64,000 nucleotides of DNA from Megalobrama amblycephala. Its lineage: Eukaryota > Chordata > Actinopteri > Cypriniformes > Xenocyprididae. The notes under the pieces are model-generated. The model searched no databases. It saw nothing but the letters and a program-made list of their open reading frames with translations, and was not told where the DNA came from. The position numbers were made by a program, and so were the translations under genes. The stretch spans positions 35,612,228 to 35,676,227 of the forward strand of contig NC_063062.1 of NCBI RefSeq assembly GCF_018812025.1. The letters run 5' to 3'. Shown piece by piece: positions 24,575 through 35,752 of the stretch; positions within the stretch are counted from its first letter, which is position 1; each line of letters opens with the position of its first letter.

Positions 24575-25836
24575 GCTCTGCAAATACAACTAAAACCTAT
24601 ATAGGATTAATCTGAAAAATAGTCAAAGAACTAGAATTTATTAAAAAGTAATGCATTTGATCTATTTGCAAATATCTTTATTTTAAAATATGCACACATT
24701 TATTCTTAATTGTACACTGTCTAATACGGCGAAAAGGGCTTATATTATATAATATTAGTGTTTTTTGTCTCGTTACTGAAATACATTACATGAATTATGT
24801 AAATGATAAAGGCTATTTTCAATTCAAAATGGAAAAATTCAACAGCAAGAACAAAAAAATTGAATAGTTTGCATTACTCGATATTACTGTTTTTCTATCG
24901 TAAAATAGTTTTAAAATATAAAATTTATGGCTACTTTTTTCACTGTTAAAACTAAACGTTGCACTGGATCTGTGGGTTTCTTATTGAAGTGCAACAGAGC
25001 TACATCAAGAATATAAAACATCGGTGGGGACAATTTGTCCATATCTGGGCAAATTGTAATTTCGATTAGTTTAACAGTAAATCTCATCTGGTTTTTCCCT
25101 ATGATGACTAATTCAATGAAATGGGAAAAGCGTGCCAGTATATGCTAGAGCTGAAAATACATATAAAAAAATATATAAAGTTTATGGAGCGAGCAGATGG
25201 TGACAGTCAAACGGCAGAACTTCCCAAGGGATTTAGAAGAAATATTTCCAGTGACATTTGAGGGTTGCATTCGGTTATATGTAATTTTCTTGCCGGCCAC
25301 AAGCCAGAAACAGCACGCCACAACAAAGAAGAATAGTTTGTGAATGAATTCTCACAGATCTGTACAGGGACACCGCGTCCAATAAATAAATGAATTAATT
25401 CAGGATGCCCCACCCGTGTCGGAATGCAGAAGACTCTCCCAACTCCAAGGAGGAAATATGAGGCCGATGACATTTCTCTCTGTTTCAAACAGTGACTCTG
25501 AACATCAACCGAGAGCAAAACTACAGGAAGATCCTCATTTTTATCAACCAACAGTAGTCTTGCTCTCTTTCCTTCCTTTTTATTTCTAGACAAACTCCCT
25601 CACTCACCCAACGGTTGTCTTTCCAACAACAAACTCAATGACCAAAAATGGGTCGCATGTCTCTTTGGAAAGTGCAAAAACAAAGCAAAATGCATTCAGG
25701 AACAACTTTTAAAAGGGAGGAGAAAACTCGTCCCATATCTAGGTTGTGTGTCCAATCAAACTTAACATGCCATTATCCAGAAAACTACACACAACTACAC
25801 ACAATACAAGAAAATATGACCCTGATTACATCATTA
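24575..25836. other. Intergenic, no gene recognised
   Basis: AT-rich, unique-looking DNA. The 128-codon minus-strand ORF at 25207-25593 has no recognisable domain, signal peptide or neighbouring splice signal and is treated as chance. Confidence 0.45.
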
Positions 25837-26275
25837 AGTTAAATGTTGGGTTAAAAACAACCCAAGCTGGGTTGAAAATGCACAAACCCAGCGGTTGGGT
25901 TAAATGTTTGACCAACTTGCTGGGTAGTTTTATTTAACTCAACTATTGTTTAAAAATTACTGTGTTGCTTGCTTAAAATGAACCCAAAATATGTTTAATG
26001 TTTAACAAATGAACATTTAGTAATAAGTTTAATGAATAATATTCAAACAATAAACATTTATTAAATTGTTTATTAATAAATGTTCACCTTTTGATTGGTA
26101 TTATTGCCTCTAGTAATTATGTGTCAGATTTTTAATTTCCAACATATTTTGGGTTCATTTTAAGCCAGACATATAGTCATTTTTAAACAATAGTTGGGAA
26201 AACATTTAACCCAACCGCTGGGTTTGTCCATTTTCAACCCAACTTGGGTTGTTTTTAACGCAGCATTTATTAGGG
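25837..26275. mobile_element. Palindromic MITE, full-length copy
   Basis: Left arm AAATGTTGGGTTAAAAACAA and CCCAAGCTGGGTTG pair with right arm CAACCCAACTTGGG and TTGTTTTTAACGCAGCATTT. ACCCAGCGGTTGGGTTAAATG is inverted at 26196-26223. The centre is AT-rich. The half copy at 3785-4012 belongs to the same family. Confidence 0.85.
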
Positions 26276-27419
26276 TGTAGTTTGTGGTGTTTTGTGAAGT
26301 GAACTCCTGGATGCAGAGAGCATTAAAGAATCTGTAATTGTCAACTTTCCAATTCAGACTGTCATGTTAAAATGTTTGCGTTTTGTTGTGTCTGTGCAGT
26401 TTATATATGGAACTACAAAAATGACAAAAAGATTTCAGTTTTATGTTATTTTTTTAACTTTAGATTTGACATTTAACAAAAAAAGTTAACAAAAACAGAA
26501 TTTTAGAATTCAGGTTTTCAGATGAAGAAGTTCAGAACTCTAAATTCTAAATTCTAAAACGGAAAACAAAATCACCACAAACAGTTCCATTGTTAAATGT
26601 CATATCTCAAATTCAAATCTGTATCAAGCTCCACATTTGTGTTAATGAATTTCAATGTCTGATTTTTAGTCTGGCATACGGAATTGCACTTCACTTCCAA
26701 AGTAAAATTTGTGTTTTGAAGTCTAATTCCATAGAAGATTCTGGAAGACAGTGTCCTTGCATGGGCGAACCGGTTTCTCTGTACGAGCGTGTGTGTGTGT
26801 GTGTGTTGAGAAGGGGGTGTTTCAACTGATTCAACAGATGCAATCCAATCTGTCAGACGATGCTTGTGAGGTTACAGACATTTTCTCATTGCCCTGCCAG
26901 ATGCATACCAATGCAGTCCACCCCACCGGAAGGACGAGCGCACCTTGCTCCCTCTCTCGTCTCTCTTTCTTTTTGCGTTCCTTTTGCACTCATTATCTTC
27001 GTGCCCCTTTCTCTCTCTCTGGTGATAGATGTGTTTTCCTGGCACCCTCTGGCTGTTCATTTGCACCAATGACAGTGAATTAATCTTGTATCATCATTAG
27101 TTCTCTTTCACCTTCATGACTCCCTCCAGAATAAACACTCGCTCAGATAACGTCAGATCAACTGGCTGTGCCGCCCATTGTGCGCTCCGCTTTATCTATC
27201 GCGTTTTTTCCTGTTTCCTGCAAAAGAAACATTTAGACCCAAATGTAAAGTTGCAAATGGCAATCTGACCTGTACTGTGTATCCAAAGCAGCCCTGACCT
27301 TATCTTTGTTTGTGTGTGTGAGTGTGAGTGTTGTACGTTTGGAGAGGTGGGTGGAGGGTGGGGGCATTGGTGACATCACTATCAGGGAGGATCCGAATGG
27401 ACAGGAAAGTCAATTAGAG
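26276..27419. other. Intergenic upstream of bmp16; no gene recognised
   Basis: No gene seen. A TG run (26790-26804), a CT-rich part (26940-27020) and GC-ordinary sequence follow. The last part, 27300-27419, would be the proximal promoter if the proposed exon 1 is right. No TATA box is obvious; TGACATCA (27371-27378) resembles a CRE half-site. Confidence 0.4.
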
Positions 27420-27899
27420 TTTAACTGAGTTTACCAGCTGGTAAGAGAGAGAGAGAGAGAGCAAGAGCGAGAGAGGAAAAAGGGGAGGAGAGCGCAAAAG
27501 AGAAGTACAGACAGATTCAGAGAGGAAGGGAGAAAGTCAGCTACAAAGCCAGAGGGACAGAGGAAATTTAGCCGGCAAAAACTTCCAATTCTTCCTCTCT
27601 CTTCCATCTCATTCTCTCTTTCTTCTCAGCTGCTATTTTACGTCCTAGTCCCGGTATAACAGCGGCGTCCAGTCAGTCAGTGGATGTTTTAAAAGAGTGC
27701 ACTTCTCCAACACTCACAACAGGATGAGTGCCTGAGGACAAGCTGGAGAGGCTCACGTTATTCCACAGATACATTCGCCAACCCAGCAGAGGCAGACGGC
27801 ATCCACTCCGTCCTCAGGAGCGAATGAGAGGAGAGGGTCTGTAACGCTGGAGCTCAAGGACAAACCATGGACTCTGCACACCTCCCACTTCACCTGGAC
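27420..27899 (+). promoter_or_regulatory. bmp16: Probable noncoding first exon (5' UTR) of bmp16
   Basis: The right edge is a strong donor, CTGGAC|GTGAGTAC, with GT at 27900-27901. BMP2/4-class genes typically have one or more untranslated 5' exons before two coding exons, and coding exon 1 here begins only 7 nt before its ATG, behind a good acceptor at 32232-32233, so an upstream exon is required. A GA-rich tract (27443-27480) lies near the assumed start, which is not defined by the sequence. The exon holds upstream ATGs at 27684, 27724, 27824 and 27867. The first three stop within 3 to 7 codons. The transcription start and exact 5' limit are guesses. Confidence 0.5.
27867..27899 (+). promoter_or_regulatory. 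5' part of an upstream ORF split by intron 1
   Basis: The ATG at 27867 has an excellent initiation context (A at -3, G at +4). Eleven codons run to the donor at 27899. If spliced to 32234, six more sense codons follow (GTC CAA CAT GTT CCC TGC) and a TAG at 32252-32254. The uORF therefore has 17 codons and overlaps the bmp16 ATG (32241) in a different frame. This would be expected to reduce initiation at the main start. It depends on the proposed splice. Confidence 0.45.
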
Positions 27900-28067
27900 G
27901 TGAGTACTACCCTCCACCGCAGAACACCTTGATGCTTGCAACATCCGTTATATCCTGTGCCACGGGTAAAACTATGACTCTAATAAGGGCTTGTCTTGTT
28001 TTCCAGTTTAAACATGGTTTAAACAAGATAAATTGACTTTCAGAAGCAAAATTATACATCTTGAATT

Positions 28068-28375
28068 AAAGGGATGAAAATGAAAATGCTGTCATCATTT
28101 ACTCAGCTGCACGTTTTTCCAAACCTGTATGAGTTTCTTTCTTCTGCTGAACACAAAAGAAGATATTCTGAAGAATGTGGGTAACCAAACACAGTTGATG
28201 GGCCCCATTGACTTCCATAATATGGAAAAGAAAAACAAAAAAAAACTATGGAAGTCAATGGGTCCCATCAATTGTTTGGTTACTGACATTCTTCAAAATG
28301 TCTTCTTTTATGTTCAGCAGAAAAAAGAAATTCATACAGGTTTGGAACAACTTGAGGGTGAGCAAACGATGAGTT
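28068..28375. mobile_element. Palindromic MITE inside bmp16 intron 1
   Basis: Left arm (TTCTTCTGCTGAACACAAAAG, CCATTGACTTCCATA) is inverted on the right (CTATGGAAGTCAATGGG, CTTTTATGTTCAGCAGAAAA). The middle is a short A-rich loop at 28227-28246. Outer parts carry the CACCCTCA/TTTCATTTT-type ends common to fish foldback elements. No ORF. Confidence 0.85.
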
Positions 28376-31300
28376 TATTTTCTTACACATTGCATATTAC
28401 TTTTTCTTGTGTTAAGCACAAATAATACAAATATAATTTACTCCTTATTTGCCTTAAGTATAAACAAATCTTATACAATTCCACTTCTCAATCAATTTAT
28501 CTTGTTTTAAGAATGTTTAGACACTGGACGAGACGTACAATACTGAATAAGTAAATGATTTTCTGCAATGTGTGACTCAAATCTGATTAAACTCATTCAA
28601 AACGTCAACCAACCACTCACTTCACGTTCCTCATCAAACTGTCTGCTCCATGCTAAAAATTCACACGTATTGCTCACCAAACCCAATGACAGATTCATAG
28701 CGGAGATGCTTCCTCAGAACATGTGAAACAGGCAGATCAGTGTTTCCATGAAAAGCAAAAACCGGTCAGTGTTCTGCAAATGTCTCGAAGAGAAGACTGT
28801 GGAGAGTAGATGCTTGCTGTCCAGGGCTGGCAGAGAGCTGAATATATGCAGCTTGGGGGATAAAATGTATAGCAAACAAACAGACAAGCCCGTTGCTAAA
28901 TGGATAAATCAAAAAGACACAATCTGGCCGAAAAAGGAAGTTGTGATATGTGATGTGTCATTTCAGAGCTTTAAAAAGTAGGTTTTTAGGATGTTACAAT
29001 GTGGCGTTAACTAAAATAGATCGTTCAGCATTTGCCAGATGATAATACAACACCGTCTGAGGGTTTTAGGACCGCCAAAACGGTCAAATTGATAACAGAA
29101 TGTTATGTGGGGGTTAGGGGAGGATTCTGGGAGGAAATGTCTTGTCTTGTCTGGTCTACTCTACTCATCCTTGGAGACCACTTTAGTCTGTTCTTAGCTG
29201 AACCTTGGCAAGCTGCATAGAATTTGTGTGTATGTTCCTATAGCAGTATCTGTGTGTGTTTTTTTTAGTCTGTAACAGTGGGATGCATGTATGTATTTGT
29301 GTAGTGTCACAGAGGACTGTTCCAATGAATGTTATGGGGCACAATTTGAGGTCTGGGCCACCATCATTATCTCTTAATCGGTCCATCTGGGATAAATTAC
29401 AGGTCTCTGCTAATATACTCCAATAAAACCGCCGTGCAGTCTACCTGCAATATTATTCTAATGATTTCATCTCTTTAATTCAGCAAAACAGAGGCACAGA
29501 TCGACCATTTGTGACTACTCTCGTGCCTTAGGCACTCAAGACTTGGGGGGGGGGTGAATAAGTAAATAAGTACGGGTACCCTTTGCATCCAAAAAAGTAC
29601 ATGAGTGTTCCTTCAAGAACAAAATGACAAAATAGTGAGGGGAAAAGCAAGCAGGGGTGAAGCAGTCTAGGGAATGAACGAAAGGAAGAACAACAGGAAA
29701 GGAGAGCGGAGGGTTCGGGGTACGAAGTGAAATGTGAAACATGAAGACAGCGGTGGAGGATAAATCAGCAACAAGCAGAGGCACCATGACCCCTATGGCC
29801 CTTCACTGCTGACTTCTGGGTAAATCCGAAGGGGGGAAACATGAGAGAGAGAGCGAACTGGCCTTTCCTAGAACTGTGTAACAATATATCAATTCTGGAC
29901 GTCATGCTTTACAGGAAGAGAACTGATAAGAAGAATAAAAATAGGGGGAAAAAATGTGGAAAGAAAGCTGAAAGAGATAAGTGGATGCAAAGACACCCTG
30001 CCCTCCACTCTGAGGTCAGCAGGTCACATCGCTCTGGTAATGGCACGAGTCTGGCCGACCTTTCCTCTGCCGGGGTCACCGCTTGCCGTCTGTTCTGGGG
30101 TCTAATAAACTCCTCTTTCCGCCCCCTCCATCTGATTACCACTCTCCCTGTAGGGGAAGTTATTACGTGTCGAATCCAATCACAACAGAAACCGTAACAC
30201 ACATGCAGCATGAACACATGCCGATGGGAGGAGGGACTGCGGGGAAGACAGAAGCGAGGGAGTCTAATGAAGTTTTAGTGGGGAGGCGGCATTCAGGAGA
30301 GCTGATCCGTCTGGAAGCTACACCTCTGTGAGGTCCCACTGGGCGGAACAATCGAGTGGATGGGTAAAAGCCACTTAATCTACTTTACTGCCGGATGCTG
30401 TGGGCGTGGGGGACTGTCTTATCCTGTGTGTCCTCTGAGGATTTGGCTGGAGTTTGGTGAATGAGTGTGAGAGAGAGGGAGGGGACAGAGGACAGCAAGA
30501 GGACGGTATACATCCTCTTCTCCGGTGCGTTTAACACCTGTAGTTGAGGGTAATCCAAAGGAGTCGCTGCTCAGCAAGTCCTGACTTGAGCAGATTCTAC
30601 ATCAAAAGAACATTTAGTTTGACTCAGATGTAAGTGTTCCTGGACCCTGTGAGACCACCCAGCACCTTGTCAAAGAATATTCTAGGATAAGCATGAGATA
30701 AGCTTTATATATGCCACAGATACTTTTAAAACCACAGAAATCATTTACACTCATCCCTCAGTTTGTAAGAAAAGACAAAATGTGTGTTTACAGTGTAGGC
30801 CAAGCATACAATGGATGTCCCATAGACTTCCACTGTAATTAGATTCAAGTCAAAGCTTATCTTGCATTTAACCTGGAATATTCATTTGAGAGTGTTTCTT
30901 TCAAAGCTCTCATATTAGCCCTCTGACACCTCCTACAAACTCCACCAAAGTACGTATTTGTAAAGCAACCTTTGAAGGCTGAAGTAGGTTTAGAGATGAG
31001 ACCGATGAGAAGAATTGTTCCATTTGCCACTAATGGATGACAGATTGAAACAATAAGCTCTTACTGAAAGGAAGGAGATGTCAAAAAGAAATGTCGAGTG
31101 CTAATCTTTGCTTTCAGGTAACAGAGCGTCTGACAATGACGTAGACAGGGCCCAAATTCAGGCTATACTTTTTATGTTAAACTTTCTCAATGCAAGTTGT
31201 AAAATTTCTGACTGCTTCCTCTTTGAGATCGGTATTGCACAAGATATCAAAGATTATCTTGATGAATAAGTCAGTTTGTTGCTTTATTTTCTCTTCGAAA

Positions 31301-32090
31301 GCTCACAAAATTATTTGCAAATATGTAAAGGCTGGGATAAACATATGAAAAAAACAGCAATAAACCACTGCACCACTGAACCTCCCAGTCTTTTGGAAGG
31401 TGATTTACTTTAAGTCGGTCGCTACCATCAGTGCACAGACACAATCTGTAAACTTTTAACCTAGTGATTATTTTCAAGCAGCTGTTTTAGACACACAAAT
31501 GACAACACTGGCAGCGGCACTGCGTCAACAAAGACAAGTAATCAAACTGCAAAATTTACATCTGCTTTTATCATGTATCGAACGTTATAATCACTCTAGA
31601 TTGATCACATGCCTCTTGACCATCCTAGAATGACCACACCACTTTTATACCACTTGTAAAAGCATGTGCTTTTCAAGAACACAGTGCACCAATTCTGGAT
31701 GTCCTGGGTTATCCTCATTTGTCAGTTAAACCACCTCGAGAGACACAGGCTTAATGAATTGGTCTAACAGGCCTATTGTAGACCTCTAAATCAAACACCA
31801 CAGGCCATAATCTCTGTAAAACTACTTCAGTTCCCTTATGACACTGTTTCTGCGATTACCGTCTCCAAAACAACAAATAGCAGTAAATCAACGACAAAAA
31901 CACAGAGTGATAGTTCCTAACCACTGTATGTAACCAACCAAACTACTAGCGCTAAATCACTCGCCAAATAAGGAGAAACAAAGACACATGGCTAAAGGGC
32001 TAAAGCTAAAATGGTCAATTACCACACTGAATGGGTTTATTATATCACTAAATTTCTGACCATTATTATTTTCGAGCCAGGTCAAACATC
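28376..32090. other. Remainder of bmp16 intron 1, mostly unique
   Basis: No other gene is recognised. Candidate regulatory island at about 29990-30340: GC-richer, repeat-free, with paired GGTCA-type half-sites (TGAGGTCAGCAGGTCA, 30011-30026), which are nuclear-receptor-like. A 9-G run sits at 29545-29553. ORFs at 29841-30217 on both strands overlap and have no domain. Confidence 0.4.
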
Positions 32091-32094
32091 AACT

Positions 32095-32195
32095 GAAGGG
32101 ATAGGTCACCCAAAAATAAAAATAGTCATTGTTCCATTCCAAACCTGACATTTTTCCCCAAATAATAAAATTATTCTTCAAAATGTCTTCAGCAG
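32095..32195. mobile_element. MITE terminus fragment just upstream of the coding exon
   Basis: GAAGGGATAGGTCACCCAAAAAT followed by GTTCCATTCCAAACCTG has the form of the TTAAAGGG/GTTCACCC foldback ends seen elsewhere in the window. It stops about 40 nt before the splice acceptor of coding exon 1, close to where a branch point would lie. Confidence 0.5.
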
Positions 32196-32240
32196 TCTCA
32201 AAATTGCTCCTCTTTTTACCTCTTCCTCCGCAGGTCCAAC

Positions 32241-33819
32241 ATGTTCCCTGCTAGCCTACTGGTTCTGATGATCCTGCTGCTACCTCAAGCCTCATCAAGT
32301 CACCAGGAGGGTCCCAGTCAGACTCATGGAAACCTGGCCAGCCCTCTGGAGCCTAGTTTGGCCCACACCATTCAGAATCTCCTGCTGACCCGTCTGGGCC
32401 TTCAGTCACACCCCAACCCCAGTGAGGAGGCAAGGGTGCCCCAATATCTTCTTGACCTGTATCGATTCCACACTCAACAGTACCATCTCATTGAAGACCC
32501 AGAGTTTAACTACCCTTCCCAGCATGTGCAAGGAGCCAACACAGTCCGATGCTTTCACCACACAGGTATGAGCAACTATCGCACTAGGTCATCGAGAACA
32601 CCAATTTCCTTGGCAGTCGTAAAAAGTTGCCCACTGAAAAAGCTACCAGTGTTCCGATATTTTTCACTCAAGTCTTGGCATTAGCGTAGACACCTTGGAA
32701 CAAGTTAAGAAGGACATGGCTAATTTTCATAAGTGCTCCAAGCAAATGATGTGCAATTATTATTTAGTTGGACAATTATGCCATTACGTCGAGATCAAGT
32801 GCTTGAACACGATGGAAAGAAAGTATTTTACAGCTTAAGAACTTTGTCTTTCTCTTTTTTCTTGTGTAGATTCTACAGTGCTGAGTCCTCCAGAAGAGCA
32901 GAAAACAGCAGTGGACAGCATTCACATCGGCTTCAATCTGTCCTCCATTCCGTCAGAAGAGAGTGTGGTGTCGGCAGAGCTGCGTTTCCTGCATGAAGGG
33001 TCTAGTGGGGGTTCTCACGTGGCCAGCCTTTATCTTTCCAATAGTGACCCTGCGTCAAAACCCACACTGCTCCATTCTCGTCGGCTGACTAGAGATAGAA
33101 AGGCTGCAGAACTCTGGGAAACCTTTCCCCTGGATGGAGAAGTGTTTCACAATCTATCCGAGAGGTCAGGGAGCCTGTCTTTTATTCTGGATGTTATTGC
33201 CGATAATAACAGCAGTCTTCCTAAAGAGAGACATTTGAGGGTGCGCAGGTACACGGGGCAAGATGAGCCCAGTTGGGCGAGGCAGAGGCCCTTACTGGTG
33301 ACTTACAGCCATGATGGGCGCAGCGAGCCCTTTGTGTCCCACAAAAACCGGACCCCTGCTGGCAGGCGAGGCAGGGGCAGATGGACCGGGGGCAGGTTTA
33401 AGGGTGATAGGGGTCAGGGCTCTGACGCAAGCTGGCGGGTGGGATCGATTGAAAGGCGAGTGAAACGAAACGGTGGGAGGGCTGCCAAGCTCAAACGGCT
33501 CTCCCGCGCTCGCTGCCGTCGGCACCCGCTGTACGTGGACTTCAAAGACGTAGGCTGGAATAAATGGATCGTAGCCCCATCCGGTTATGATGCTTTCTTT
33601 TGCCTTGGAGAGTGCCGCTTCCCACTGGCTGACCATATGAATTCATCTAGCCATGCCATGGTGCAGACGCTGGTCAACTCCGTAAACGGGGCCGTGCCAC
33701 GGGCCTGCTGCGTGCCGACAGCCCTTAGCCCCATCGCCCTTCTCTACCTGGACCAGGGGGAACGTGTGGTGTTGAAAAACTACCAAGACATGGTGGTGGA
33801 GGGCTGCGGCTGCCGATAG
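32241..33819 (+). CDS. bmp16: Bone morphogenetic protein 16 precursor (BMP2/4-class TGF-beta ligand), two coding exons
   Basis: Coding segments are 32241-32565 and 32870-33819, joined as ACA G|AT TCT; the intron is phase 1, with GT at 32566 and AG at 32868-32869. The 424-aa product has a hydrophobic signal peptide (about residues 1-20), a TGF-beta prodomain (about 35-300) and a processing site RVKR at 305-308. The mature part is 116 aa. Its knot cysteines are at 324, 353, 357, 388, 389, 421 and 423, the chain ends GCGCR, and an N-glycosylation sequon lies at 366. Motifs [26 protein letters not shown] and [13 protein letters not shown] place it in the BMP2/4/16 group. Diverged positions ([20 protein letters not shown]) and an Arg/Gly-rich insert before the cleavage site fit teleost bmp16 better than bmp2 or bmp4. 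It would be secreted as a disulfide-linked dimer that signals through BMP receptors to Smad1/5/9. Symbol choice is from memory of family differences. Confidence 0.9.
32566..32869 (+). other. bmp16 intron between the two coding exons
   Basis: Donor CACAG|GTATGAG and acceptor with a T/C-rich tract ending CTTGTGTAG|AT. It is 304 bp long and phase 1, at the prodomain position expected for BMP2/4-class genes. The frame entering from exon 1 runs on into intron codons, which is why uninterrupted reading gives a false end at 32684. Confidence 0.92.
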
Positions 33820-35085
33820 CAAGATACTCATGGAATGAATGAGAAGGGTGGACTGGAAAATAAGGGACTAAAAGCAGGAAGTGAGTCAGAAAGAAACTGA
33901 AAGAGACAAAGAAAGCGAGGTAAAACTGTCATGCTAAAAACATGAGCACCTTCCCATAATCCTCTGGAACCCAGCTTTGACTTCTTGTGTCCGATGAAGC
34001 ATTGTATTTGTGTGAACTATGACCCTTAGAAGCACTCAGTCCAAACGTGATGTGTCCGTCTTATGTAGTACACTCCAGCTTTCTGTCTTGTAGGTGTCCA
34101 ATAGCTACAATATGTTCTTGTTGCTGTGTCCATCCTGCTCTTGTTTTGTGTGTCCTTCCCTCATAAACATCACATCATCGACAACTCAAAGGGACCAAGA
34201 AGTGACCAAGGACTCTTGTTGAGCGTTTGGTGCCGGACAGACTTAAACCCGAGGGAAGACGATAAGAGTATTGAACTCTTCATCTCTGGTTGCAAATGAA
34301 ACTTCAAAGTATGCACTGTGACAGAGACTATAACTGAGTACAGGGCACTTCTCCTTATGAGCTATTTAAAAAAAATCCAGACACCAAGAAATTATGATGT
34401 TATTGTCTGAATGTGTTAGTGCTATTATTTATGGTGACCTGTTATTTTTATGTATGGTGCAGTCCAAAGAAAAGTTTGCTATACAAATACTGTGGTAGTA
34501 AGTAAATCTAATTTAAGAATGCATCAATATATCTATTTAAATAGCAAAAAATATGGAATATTTAATCTTGACAAATACCGCAGATATATAAGTACCAGAA
34601 CGCCTTATAGATCCATTTAAAGCCAGTTAAAACTGGTGTTACTCATCTATTATTTGTAAAACCACAGCACTGAATCATGGCAGCTTTATATTGGCATTGA
34701 CTAAACTATGAGGGCTCTTTCCTTTCAATAGAAGCTTTGTGAAACAAAGAAAATTGCCAAAAAATCCCACGATATGGTGCCAAATGTTATGTTATGTGCC
34801 ATAGGTGTGCAAGCTTGCTAAGTGGTATTATACATAACTTAGTGTCTTTAGTCATCATGTAGTTATCAAAGTGTTGACCAAACTGTATTTAAAGACAACA
34901 AGTTCAATAACAACAACACCAACAAAAAAAAATCGCCCAAGCTTATTCCGATGTTCTGTCATGAATAGCTGATTATATTTTAGTATGATGCTTTATGTGC
35001 AGTTTAAACAAAAGCCTTGAGAATGTCTGACATTGTCTGGAGCCATTGTGAAATGTGTAATAATAAACAGTGAACTAATCAGGCC
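33820..35085 (+). other. bmp16: bmp16 3' UTR and polyadenylation signal
   Basis: The first AATAAA after the stop is at 35062-35067, followed by a T-rich region (35103-35130), so cleavage near 35080-35090 is likely. The UTR contains AU-rich stretches such as ATTATTTATGG (34424-34434) and GTTATTTTTATG (34441-34452), which could confer mRNA instability. No repeat elements are seen inside it, unlike the flanks. Confidence 0.65.
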
Positions 35086-35623
35086 GTTCCAATTATCAAT
35101 GGTCTCAATCTTTGACTTTTCTCTTCTTCAGAATTGCTTTCCTAAAACCTTAATTTGGAGGAATACATTTCAAGAAATGCAGTGGTTAACATGTCCATAA
35201 AATATCTGACACTTAGCATTAATGTTAAAAAAAGAAAAAGAAAGAAAAACTTAAACCAGCCTGTTTTTCTTTGTGATTTCAGGATAGGAAATAGACATGT
35301 AGAGAAAAAAACAATCTGGTGGAAGGGCTCTGAAGTGATAGGAAGAGTCCTCTCACACACTGTAAAATATCTTCACAAGTTTATCAGGTCTCATTATGGA
35401 TTTTTTTTTCCCCTCAACATCTGTTTTTCATTCTTCAGAGGATCTTGGACCCAGTATGCAGTGGTCTTTATGTTCGGCCGCGGTTCATTCATCTCATAGT
35501 AAATGAGGAGAACTTCAGTATTCTCAGTGCCATAATCCTTTGGAGACCATGCCATAAGGCTGAAAAGATAAAGATTGGAAATTACACTACAGACAGCTCA
35601 TTAGTGTTTCATCTATCTTCTTT

Positions 35624-35624
<1 letters not shown>

Positions 35625-35703
<79 letters not shown>

Positions 35704-35752
35704 TGAGTGAGTGAGTGAGTGAGTGAGTGAGTAAGTGAGTGAGTGAGAGAGA
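35625..35752 (+). repeat. Compound microsatellite (TG)n(GAGT)n
   Basis: About 38 TG units (35625-35700) run straight into about 11 GAGT units (35701-35745), with a short GA tail. It begins about 550 bp past the bmp16 poly(A) signal. Confidence 0.97.

Noticed and set aside
25207..25593. 128-codon minus-strand ORF
   Set aside because: No recognised family, signal peptide, splice context or neighbouring gene. Length is within chance for this amount of DNA.
27753..27944. Minus-strand 63-codon ORF overlapping the proposed bmp16 exon 1
   Set aside because: No recognised domain; it is the complement of a purine-rich leader with a clear + strand donor site.
32241..32684. Reading bmp16 exon 1 straight through to a stop at 32684 as a 147-aa protein
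   Set aside because: A consensus donor at 32566 and acceptor at 32868-32869 restore the BMP prodomain in frame. The read-through codons match nothing.
33292..33636. 114-codon minus-strand ORF opposite the bmp16 prodomain and mature region
   Set aside because: Shadow of a GC-rich coding exon on the other strand.
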